Shown: piece by piece, positions 1 through 6,297 of the stretch
Position numbering within the stretch: the stretch's first letter is position 1
Layout of the letters: each line of letters starts with the position of its first letter
The notes under the pieces: model-generated
Databases searched by the model: none
Told to the model about the DNA's origin: nothing
The model's input: only the letters and a program-made list of their open reading frames with translations
Translations under genes and position numbers: made by a program
Origin: Proteobacteria bacterium UBA3588
GTDB taxonomy: Bacteria; Pseudomonadota; Gammaproteobacteria; Thiohalomonadales; Thiohalomonadaceae
Assembly (NCBI GenBank): GCA_002376325.1
Contig: DFMR01000015.1
Span: forward strand, 1,424 to 44,442
Length of the DNA: 43,019 bases
Direction of reading: 5' to 3'

Positions 1-30
1 CTCTTCGCTGATTTCCGGTTGCTGGCTCAC
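1..30 (-). CDS. Start of a truncated gene downstream of dapF, possibly DUF484
   Basis: A GTG at 30-28 on the minus strand overlaps the dapF stop codon (GTGA overlap) and opens a frame of ten codons, MSQQPEISEE, to the window edge. In many gammaproteobacteria dapF is followed by a DUF484 gene and then xerC, so DUF484 is the natural guess. The guess rests only on position and the coupled start; ten residues cannot identify a family. Confidence 0.35.
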   Translation of the reverse strand, partial: MSQQPEISEE

Positions 31-857
31 AAGTCGATCTCCCCCTCAAACACCCTCGTCGCCGGGCCAATCATCCACACCGGCGCATCACCGCCCTGCC
101 AATGTATGGTGAGGCGGCCGCCGGGCAGATCGACGGTCACCTCCTCGTCGAGCAGACCCCAGCGCCGCCCGACCACCACCGCGGCGCAGGCGCCGGTGCC
201 GCAGGCCAGGGTCTCGCCTGCGCCGCGTTCGTAGACCCGCAGCCGGATGTGGTCGCGCTCGACCACCTGCATGAAACCGACGTTGACCCGCTGAGGAAAG
301 CGTGGATGCGCTTCGAGCTTCGGTCCGAGCAGCTCCACTTCGGCGCCCTCCACGTCCTCCACCCGCAGCACCACATGAGGGTTGCCCATGGAGACGGCGC
401 CGACGGCCAGCGGCCGGCGCTCCACCTCCAGCGAATACTTGTCCGCCTCCACCTCGGCGACGAAGGGGATCTGCCCCGGCGCAAAGCGCGGCGCCCCCAT
501 GTTGACCCGGATCTCGCCGTTGCCTTCGACGTAGAGGGTGATGATGCCCGACGCGGTCTCCACCACGATGGCGTCCTTGTCGGTCAGCCCCTGATCGCGC
601 ACGAAGCGGGCGAAGCAGCGGGCACCGTTGCCGCACTGCTCCACCTCACCGCCGTCGGCGTTGAAGATGCGGTAGCGGAAGTCGGCGTCGGCCCGACCCG
701 GGCGCTCCACCAGCAGCAGCTGGTCGCAGCCGATGCCGAAGCGGCGGTCGGCCAGAAGACGCACCTGCTCGGTGCTGAGGGCGAGCGGCTGGTTGATGGC
801 GTCGAGCACCACGAAGTCGTTGCCCAGGCCGTGCATCTTGGTGAATTTGATTCGCAT
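27..857 (-). CDS. dapF: Diaminopimelate epimerase DapF
   Basis: Interconverts LL- and meso-diaminopimelate in the cytoplasm, the step before lysine formation and a source of meso-DAP for peptidoglycan. The 276-residue product has normal length. Both catalytic cysteines are visible: Cys75 in EQCGNGARC and Cys219 in LACGTGAC, each in the expected motif. The N-terminus MRIKFTKMHGLGNDF is typical of the family, which fixes the start at 857; an AGGAGG-like site (TCCTGAACATG region reversed) lies just upstream. It closes a minus-strand group lptM-lysA-methyltransferase-CoA-binding-dapF and is translationally coupled to the next gene. Separation of dapF from lysA by two unrelated genes is less common than direct adjacency. 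Confidence 0.97.
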   Translation of the reverse strand: MRIKFTKMHGLGNDFVVLDAINQPLALSTEQVRLLADRRFGIGCDQLLLVERPGRADADFRYRIFNADGGEVEQCGNGARCFARFVRDQGLTDKDAIVVETASGIITLYVEGNGEIRVNMGAPRFAPGQIPFVAEVEADKYSLEVERRPLAVGAVSMGNPHVVLRVEDVEGAEVELLGPKLEAHPRFPQRVNVGFMQVVERDHIRLRVYERGAGETLACGTGACAAVVVGRRWGLLDEEVTVDLPGGRLTIHWQGGDAPVWMIGPATRVFEGEIDL

Positions 858-902
858 GTTCAGGAGGTTACCGCTTGGCGCCGGTATTGAAAAGGTTAGT
901 TT

Positions 903-1319
903 TCAGCCGCCGCACAGCTGCACATAGTCACGGTAGATGCAGCGGTCCATCACCACCCACAGCCCGGCGGCGCGGGCCCGCTGCGCGGCCTCCTCGTTGA
1001 TCACGCCGTCCTGCAGCCACAGCGCCGGCAGACCCAGTTCGATGCAGGCGTCGACGATGGGACCGACGTGCCCGGGGGCGCGGAACACGTTCACCAGGTC
1101 GACCGGGCCGGGCAGGGCATACAGGTCCGCATAGGCGGGCTCGCCCAGCACGCTTGCCACTGTCGGGCGCACCGGGACGATGCGGTAGCCGAAGCGCTGC
1201 ATGGCGGCGGCGACGCCGTGGCTGGGACGCGATGGTTTGGGCGACAGGCCGACCACGGCGATGGTGCGCACGGTGCGCAGCCGGGCGCAGATCTCTTCAG
1301 CGGACGGATTGGCGAACAT
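903..1319 (-). CDS. CoA-binding domain protein (YccU-like)
   Basis: A 138-residue single-domain Rossmann protein of the CoA-binding family related to the N-terminal part of succinyl-CoA ligases. The N-terminal IAVVGLSPKPSRPSHGVA segment (about residues 20-37) is the nucleotide/CoA-binding glycine loop, and the later LWLQDGVINEEA and CIYRDY motifs are typical of the YccU group. Its cellular role is not known; members bind CoA but have no ligase partner domain. It sits 3 bp downstream of the methyltransferase stop and 45 bp before dapF, so it is probably co-transcribed with lysA and dapF. Family assignment is secure, function is not. Confidence 0.88.
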   Translation of the reverse strand: MFANPSAEEICARLRTVRTIAVVGLSPKPSRPSHGVAAAMQRFGYRIVPVRPTVASVLGEPAYADLYALPGPVDLVNVFRAPGHVGPIVDACIELGLPALWLQDGVINEEAAQRARAAGLWVVMDRCIYRDYVQLCGG

Positions 1320-1322
1320 GAC

Positions 1323-1979
1323 TCAAGGCAGGACGCCGCTGACCGTGAGGTGGCGGTCGCTGATCACTTCCACCTTCAGTGCCAGGTCCGCCTGCTGCAA
1401 CTGTGCAATTACTTCATCAGGGCGGTAGGCGGCCAGCAGCGAATGGAAGAAGTCGTGGCGCAACACCTCCGGTTCATTGCCGGAGTAGGTACCGACCAAC
1501 ACCTCGGCCGCGGCGCGGCTGGGCGGCCGCATCAGGTCCATGACGAAGACCGCCGTGCCGGGACGGCCGTGGCGGCGGACGGTCTGCCACAGCACCATCG
1601 GCTCGGCCAGATGGTGCAGCAGGCTGTTGCTGATGATGGTGTCGTAGTGTGACTGCGGCAGTTCGGCGCCGGGCAGGTAGCCATGCACCAGGCGCACCCG
1701 GTCATCCAGCGCGACGGCGCGTACCGCCGCCGCGCCGTGGCGCAGCATGGCGGCGGCGCCGTCCACGCCGTGCAGGGTGCAGTCGGGAAAGGCGTGGGCG
1801 AAGCGCAGGGTGATGTCGCCGGGACCGCAGCCCAGGTCGAGCACGCAGCCGGACGGCGCCGGGAAACGCTGCCGGAACAGTTCGACGAAACGGTCGTGGG
1901 GCTCGGCGAAGTCGGCGCGGGCGTAGGCCAGGGCCTGCGCCGCTTCGTCCATCAGTTCCGATTCGGGGATGCGTTCCAT
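1323..1979 (-). CDS. Class I SAM-dependent methyltransferase
   Basis: A 218-residue Rossmann-fold methyltransferase. Motif I is VLDLGCGPGDITL (about residues 46-58), followed by an acidic residue after the second strand (HGVDGA), and a SNSLLHHL segment typical of the Methyltransf_25 group. The substrate cannot be read from the sequence. The open frame extends upstream inside lysA, but the ATG at 1979 was chosen because it overlaps the lysA stop as TGATG, a classic reinitiation arrangement, and the residues that follow (MERIPESELMDEAAQ) match a normal start. Being wedged between lysA and the CoA-binding gene suggests co-expression rather than a role in lysine synthesis. Confidence 0.88.
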   Translation of the reverse strand: MERIPESELMDEAAQALAYARADFAEPHDRFVELFRQRFPAPSGCVLDLGCGPGDITLRFAHAFPDCTLHGVDGAAAMLRHGAAAVRAVALDDRVRLVHGYLPGAELPQSHYDTIISNSLLHHLAEPMVLWQTVRRHGRPGTAVFVMDLMRPPSRAAAEVLVGTYSGNEPEVLRHDFFHSLLAAYRPDEVIAQLQQADLALKVEVISDRHLTVSGVLP

Positions 1980-3229
1980 CACTCCGGCAGCAGGCTCTCG
2001 CCGGCGAACAGCGAGGCGAGGGTCTCGCGCGGGCGCACCAGATAGCTGTCGCTGCCGTCCACCATCACCTCGGCGGCGCGCGGCCGGGTGTTGTAGTTGG
2101 AACTCATGGTGAAGCCGTAGGCGCCGGCCGAGCGCACCGCCAGCAGGTCGCCTTCGTGCAGCGCCAGTTCGCGCCCCTTGCCGAGGAAGTCGCCGGTCTC
2201 GCACACCGGTCCGACGATGTCGTAGTGCTGCGGAGTCGCGTCCTTGCGCTCCGCCGCCGGGACGATGGCCATCCAGGCATCGTAGAGCGTCGGCCGAATC
2301 AGGTCGTTCATGGCCGCGTCCACTACCGCGAAATTCTTGTGCGCGGTGTGCTTGAGATACTCGACCCGCGTCAGCAGGATGCCGGCGTTGCCGACGATGG
2401 CCCGGCCCGGTTCGATGATCACCTTGAGGTCGCGGCCGGCGAGCCGGTCCAGCAGCGGTGCGGCGTAGTCGCCGGGCAGCGGCGGTCTCTCGTCGCGGTA
2501 GGTGATGCCGAGGCCGCCGCCCAGGTCGATATGGCGCAGGGCGATGCCGCCGGCGTAGAGGCGATCCACCAGCGCCAGCACCCGGTCGAGGGCGTCGGCG
2601 AAGGGACGGGTCTCGGTGATCTGTGAGCCTATATGGCAGTCGACACCGATCACCTCAATGTGCGCCATCTCGGCGGCGCGGGCATAGACCTGTGGTGCGA
2701 TGTCGATATCGATGCCGAATTTGTTCTCCTTCAGGCCGGTGGAGATGTAGGGGTGGGTGTTGGCGTCGACATCCGGGTTGACCCGCAACGACACCGGGGC
2801 GCGCAGCCCCATCTCGCCGGCCACGGCGTTGAGCCGCTCCAGTTCCGGTTCCGATTCGACGTTGAAGCAGTGGATACCCGCCTCCAGGGCGCGGCGCATC
2901 TCGTCGGCGCGTTTGCCTACACCGGAGAAGACCACGCGCGCGGCATCGCCGCCGGCGGCGAGTACGCGTTCCAGTTCGCCCACCGAAACGATGTCGAAGC
3001 CGGCGCCGAGGCGCGCCAGCAGGTTGAGCAGCGCCAGATTGGAATTGGCCTTTACCGCATAGCAGATGAGGTGATTCTGGCCGGCCAGGGCCGCTTCGAA
3101 GGCGCGATAGTGACGCTCGATGGTGGCGCGGGAGTAGACGTAGCAGGGGGTGCCGTACTTGTCGGCCAGGGCGGTTGCCTCGATCCCTTCAGCGAACAGG
3201 CGGCCGTCGTGGTTTTTGAAATGGTCCAT
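1979..3229 (-). CDS. lysA: Diaminopimelate decarboxylase LysA
   Basis: PLP enzyme that decarboxylates meso-diaminopimelate to L-lysine, the last step of the pathway. The 416-residue product has family length. The PLP-binding lysine is Lys60 in ICYAVKAN, the CHIGSQI and GGGLGI motifs form the phosphate-binding region of the alanine-racemase-like barrel, EPGRAIVGNAG is present, and VGPVCETGD carries the active-site cysteine at the dimer interface. It lies 11 bp after lptM and is coupled by TGATG to a methyltransferase gene. The lptM-lysA-(x)-(y)-dapF order is a variant of the lptM-lysA-dapF cluster seen in pseudomonads. Confidence 0.97.
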   Translation of the reverse strand: MDHFKNHDGRLFAEGIEATALADKYGTPCYVYSRATIERHYRAFEAALAGQNHLICYAVKANSNLALLNLLARLGAGFDIVSVGELERVLAAGGDAARVVFSGVGKRADEMRRALEAGIHCFNVESEPELERLNAVAGEMGLRAPVSLRVNPDVDANTHPYISTGLKENKFGIDIDIAPQVYARAAEMAHIEVIGVDCHIGSQITETRPFADALDRVLALVDRLYAGGIALRHIDLGGGLGITYRDERPPLPGDYAAPLLDRLAGRDLKVIIEPGRAIVGNAGILLTRVEYLKHTAHKNFAVVDAAMNDLIRPTLYDAWMAIVPAAERKDATPQHYDIVGPVCETGDFLGKGRELALHEGDLLAVRSAGAYGFTMSSNYNTRPRAAEVMVDGSDSYLVRPRETLASLFAGESLLPE

Positions 3230-3240
3230 GGTCTCGAAGT

Positions 3241-3372
3241 TTATTGTTGTTGCGCTGCCGTGTGCGACGGCAGATAGAGGTCACCTTTGGCACCGCAGCC
3301 GCTCAGCATGCTCGCTATGCCGAGGATCACGATGACCGCCCACAGGGCATACTGGCCCCAACAGATGCGCAT
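3241..3372 (-). CDS. lptM: LPS-assembly lipoprotein LptM (YifL)
   Basis: A 43-residue lipoprotein. A hydrophobic signal of about 20 residues ends in the lipobox LSGC with the acylated cysteine at position 26. The mature N-terminus CGAKGDLYLP is the hallmark of LptM/YifL, the small lipoprotein that helps mature the LptDE translocon in the outer membrane. The start ATG at 3372 follows AAAGGAG with seven bases between. A TATACT hexamer on the minus strand (3415-3410) is a plausible -10 element for the whole lptM-lysA operon. Its position divergent from cyaY and next to lysA matches the conserved context. Confidence 0.92.
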   Translation of the reverse strand: MRICWGQYALWAVIVILGIASMLSGCGAKGDLYLPSHTAAQQQ

Positions 3373-3474
3373 GGCGCCGCTCCTTTAAAATCCGCTCTGG
3401 AATCGCCACAGTATACCCGCAGCGCCGCTGTTTGCCGACGCTGCCGCCCCGTTCACCTGCATCAGGAGGCCGTC

Positions 3475-3804
3475 ATGGCGCCCATTACCGAGTCCGAATT
3501 CAATCGCCGCATCGACGACACTCTGCTGGCGCTGGAAGAGGCCGTCGACGCCAGCGGCGCCGATGTCGATTACGAAAATGCCGGCGGCATCCTGACCTTG
3601 CACTGCACCAGCGGTTCGCAGGTGATCATCAACCGCCAGACGCCGGTACGGCAGCTGTGGCTGGCGGCACGCAGCGGCGGCTTCCACTTCGATTGGGACG
3701 AAAATGGCGGCGGCTGGCGGCGCGACAGCGACGGCGCGCCGCTGTCCGCGGTCCTCGCCGAGATCCTCGCCAGCCAGTGCGGCGCCGGGATCGCCTTTGA
3801 GTGA
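3475..3804 (+). CDS. cyaY: Iron-sulfur cluster assembly protein CyaY (frataxin)
   Basis: Bacterial frataxin, which binds iron through its acidic first helix and modulates cysteine desulfurase during Fe-S cluster assembly in the cytoplasm. The product is 109 residues, the family norm. The N-terminal helix is rich in acidic residues (ESEFNRRIDDTLLALEEAVD), followed by the beta-sheet signature GGILTL and a QVIINRQTPVRQLWLA segment that is diagnostic. The ATG at 3475 was chosen over upstream in-frame codons because AGGAGG precedes it by a few bases and homologues begin here. It diverges from lptM, as is usual, but cyaA is displaced by about 2.4 kb. Confidence 0.94.
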   Translation: MAPITESEFNRRIDDTLLALEEAVDASGADVDYENAGGILTLHCTSGSQVIINRQTPVRQLWLAARSGGFHFDWDENGGGWRRDSDGAPLSAVLAEILASQCGAGIAFE

Positions 3805-3823
3805 CTGCTTAAGCCGCCGACCA

Positions 3824-3900
3824 TGGGACTCACGGGGCCACGGGGAATACTAATATGAATCCCCATTTCTCCGGTGCGCCCCGTGTCCCCCGTGGTTCGT
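3824..3900. repeat. GC-rich imperfect palindrome, ACCACGGGG-type unit
   Basis: The left arm has CACGGGGCCACGGGGAAT and the right arm has CCCCGTGTCCCCCGTGG, with a short ATTC..GAAT inner stem around an AT-rich centre. On the minus strand it contains ACCACGGGGGACACGGGG, which closely matches AACCACGGGGACACAGGG in the palindrome near 14919. It lies after cyaY and after the convergent DUF938 gene, so it could end transcription from both sides, but there is no U-tract. Confidence 0.6.
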
Positions 3901-3911
3901 CTTACGGGTTC

Positions 3912-4508
3912 TCACTCATTACGTTTGCGCCAGACCAGGGTGCGGTTGTTGGCGGGCATCGGGTAGTCGTGCAGCAGTTCGAGGCCGGCGCCGGCGGCGA
4001 GGGTCTGGATTTCCTCGAAGTGGCGGATGCCGCTGGCGGGGTCGCGCTGTTTGAGCCAGACGTCGAAGCGGGCGTTGCTCTCCGAGGTGTAGCTCCCGCC
4101 GTAGTTGAATGGTCCGTAGAGGGCGAACCGGCCGCCGGGCTCCAGGAGCCGGCCGACCCCGGCGAACATCGCCGCCACCGCCTTCCAATCCATGATGTGG
4201 GCGGTATTGGCGCTGAACACCGCGTCGGCGCTCTCGATCGGCCACGATTTTTGCCGTACGTCCAGCACCAGCGGCGGGCGGATGTTCGGGACCCCCGAGT
4301 CGGACAGCCAGGCGTGGATGCCGGCGTGGTTTTCCGCCCGATCGCTGGTCTGCCAGGTGAGGAACGGCAGCTCGGGGGCGAAATAGCAGGCGTGCTGGCC
4401 GGTGCCGCTGCCGATCTCCAGTACCAGGCGCCGATCGGCGAACGTCTCGCGCAGCACAGCGAGGATGGGCGCGTGGTTTTCCACGCAAGATTCGGCAAAC
4501 GGTTTCAT
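3912..4508 (-). CDS. DUF938 family class I methyltransferase
   Basis: A 198-residue protein of the DUF938 family with a SAM-binding fold. Motif I is VLEIGSGTGQHACYFA (about residues 29-44), and the ANTAHIMDW and YGPFNYGG segments are family signatures (the latter in the substrate-proximal region). The substrate is unknown. It diverges from the di-haem cytochrome gene; the 150 bp between them carry a possible FNR-type site. It is convergent with cyaY across a palindrome. Family assignment is firm; any link to the neighbouring electron-transfer proteins is conjecture. Confidence 0.9.
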   Translation of the reverse strand: MKPFAESCVENHAPILAVLRETFADRRLVLEIGSGTGQHACYFAPELPFLTWQTSDRAENHAGIHAWLSDSGVPNIRPPLVLDVRQKSWPIESADAVFSANTAHIMDWKAVAAMFAGVGRLLEPGGRFALYGPFNYGGSYTSESNARFDVWLKQRDPASGIRHFEEIQTLAAGAGLELLHDYPMPANNRTLVWRKRNE

Positions 4509-4535
4509 GGCGATGTCTTGTTTCGTTGTCCCCAG

Positions 4536-4571
4536 TTGTTCGACAATGGGTCTGTACCCGATCTAAATCAA
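4536..4571 (+). promoter_or_regulatory. Candidate FNR/Anr-like site and adjacent palindrome
   Basis: CCGATCTAAATCAA at 4558-4571 matches the FNR consensus TTGAT-N4-ATCAA at three of five bases in the left half and all five in the right. Just upstream, TTGTTCGACAA at 4536-4546 is an inverted repeat flanked by CCCA and TGGG. Both lie between the divergent DUF938 gene and the cytochrome gene. Oxygen control of a cytochrome would make sense, but the match is by eye only. Confidence 0.25.
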
Positions 4572-4658
4572 TATCTAGCGATAGGATCAAGCGGCAGCGC
4601 CAAGGGTTTACGCTGCCGGACCATGGCCGCAGGGATGGGCACACACTAGGGAGGCGTT

Positions 4659-5699
4659 ATGCGGCGAATCCTGTTCACGTTCCTCGGTTTGGCGTTGGCG
4701 CTGCCTGCGGCGGCGGCGCCCGACGGCGCCAAGCTGTTTGCGCAGAACTGCGCAGCCTGCCATGGGTCTGACGGCCACGGCGGGGTCGGCGTGCCGCTGG
4801 CGCTGCCTGATTTTCTCGGCAGCGTAAGCGACCGCTTTCTGACCGCCACGATTCGTCACGGCCGTCCCGGCCGGGTAATGCCCTCCTTCAAGCAACTGAG
4901 TGACGCCCAGGTGAAGGCCATCGTGGCGCACCTGCGCAGCTGGATGCCCAAGGGGGTGGCGATACTGTCCGCCACGGACATCCCCGTGGCCGGCAATCCG
5001 CTGCACGGCAAGGCGCTGTTTGCCCAAAACTGCGCCGTGTGCCATGGCGCCGACGGCCAGGGAGGCAGCGGTACCGGCGTCACCTTCTCGCGCCCGCGCA
5101 ATCTGCCGATCATCCCGCCGGCGCTGAACAATCCCGGTTTTCTCGCCGCGGCCAGCGATCACATGATCAAGACGACCCTGATGCACGGGCGGCGCGGGAC
5201 GCCGATGGTGTCGTTCCTCAAAAAGGGGCTGAGCGAGCGTGATATCGACGACATCGTCAGCTATGTGCGTTCGTTCAGCAAACATCCGATCCACTGGCGC
5301 CCGGGCAATGACGATAAGCCGGTGTTGGAGGAGGAGTCCTCCTATTCGCTTGAACAGACGGTGGAGAACGTCAAGCGCGCTGCCATCGGTCACAACTTCC
5401 GTATTATCCGTGTCCAGACTTTGGAAAATGGACTATTCCCGCCCAATCAGGAGGACAAGCACGAGGTCATCGTCTATTTCTGCGATTTCGGCTTCATCAA
5501 CAAGGCGCTGAAGCTGGACCCGCGTATCGGCCTGTTCATGCCGTGCCGGGTCACCGTGGTGGAGCGTCAGGGCAAGGTGATGGTGATGAGCATCAACCCG
5601 AAATACCTTAGTCGCCTGTACAACAATGCCGATCTCGACAAGCCCTGCACCCAGATGACCCAGGCCTACAAAGATATTCTCGACGAGGCGACGCTATGA
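4659..5699 (+). CDS. Secreted di-haem cytochrome c fused to a DUF302 domain
   Basis: A 346-residue periplasmic protein. A signal peptide (MRRILFTFLGLALALPAAAA) is followed by two cytochrome c domains, with haem sites CAACH at 31-35 and CAVCH at 125-129. Met74 and Met183, each in a Met-Pro/Val-Ser-Phe context, are the likely sixth ligands. Residues from about 228 to the end form a DUF302 domain, with YSLEQTVENVKRA opening it and RIGLFMPCRVTV as its central strand. Electron transfer is expected; the role of DUF302 is unknown. GGGAGG stands before the ATG. The next gene overlaps by four bases and encodes another DUF302-like protein, so the two likely work together. Confidence 0.9.
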   Translation: MRRILFTFLGLALALPAAAAPDGAKLFAQNCAACHGSDGHGGVGVPLALPDFLGSVSDRFLTATIRHGRPGRVMPSFKQLSDAQVKAIVAHLRSWMPKGVAILSATDIPVAGNPLHGKALFAQNCAVCHGADGQGGSGTGVTFSRPRNLPIIPPALNNPGFLAAASDHMIKTTLMHGRRGTPMVSFLKKGLSERDIDDIVSYVRSFSKHPIHWRPGNDDKPVLEEESSYSLEQTVENVKRAAIGHNFRIIRVQTLENGLFPPNQEDKHEVIVYFCDFGFINKALKLDPRIGLFMPCRVTVVERQGKVMVMSINPKYLSRLYNNADLDKPCTQMTQAYKDILDEATL

Positions 5700-6169
5700 C
5701 ACGATGGATCATTCGACGAGTATTGCCGCTGCTGGCTCTATTTCTGTTGGGCATGTATCTGGCCGGCGTCGCCCATGCGGAGCAGCTGTTCATGGCGCGT
5801 TCGCAACAGGCGTTTCCCGAAGCCATGGCAACGCTGCAATCGGCGATCAGTGAACACGGTTACACCGTGTCGCGCGTGCAGCGCGTGGACCTGGGCCTCC
5901 GGGGAAGCGGCTACAAGACCGACAAATACCGTATCGTCTTTTTCGGCAAGCCGGAACAGGTACGACGGCTGACGCAACGCTATCCGCAGTTGATCCCCTA
6001 CCTGCCGTGGCCGGTAACCATTTTTGCCGAACGCGATCAGACGTTGGCGGTAACGACCAATCCGGAGGCGTTGCAGGCGTTGCAGACTGACGCCGAGCTG
6101 CGGCGGGTGTTCCGCCAGTGGAGCGGCGATCTGCGCGCGATCATGGACGAGGTACGCAACACTCAATAA
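5696..6169 (+). CDS. Secreted DUF302-like protein
   Basis: A 157-residue protein with an N-terminal signal peptide ending near AHAEQ (residue 29), so exported to the periplasm. The mature part has the DUF302 pattern: a helix (FPEAMATLQSAISEHGYTV), a strand after RVQRVD, a hydrophobic strand YRIVFFGKP, and a PYLPWPVTIFAE segment equivalent to the LLPC strand of DUF302. It lacks haem motifs and the central cysteine. The ATGA overlap with the upstream cytochrome gene indicates coupled translation. Assignment to DUF302 is by pattern and is less certain than for the neighbour. Confidence 0.75.
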   Translation: MTRWIIRRVLPLLALFLLGMYLAGVAHAEQLFMARSQQAFPEAMATLQSAISEHGYTVSRVQRVDLGLRGSGYKTDKYRIVFFGKPEQVRRLTQRYPQLIPYLPWPVTIFAERDQTLAVTTNPEALQALQTDAELRRVFRQWSGDLRAIMDEVRNTQ

Positions 6170-6185
6170 CTCAATAATTAAGAAA

Positions 6186-6297
6186 GGTACGAGATACGAG
6201 GGAACGAGCGCACTGCGTGCACACTATTCCTAAAATTGAACACGAGCGCAGCGAGTTCATACCCTCGAACCTCGTATCTTGCTCCTCGTCCCTGGTT
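6186..6297. repeat. Imperfect inverted repeat with AGATACGAGG arms
   Basis: AGATACGAGG at 6192-6201 is matched by its exact complement CCTCGTATCT at 6270-6279. Around these cores are further related short units (TACGAGATACGAGGGAACGAG on the left; CTCGAACCTCGTATCTTGCT and CTCGTCCCTGG on the right), and the middle holds two copies of an ACGAGCGCA-type unit. It fills the space between the convergent DUF302 gene and cyaA, where a bidirectional transcription stop would be useful. Confidence 0.55.
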
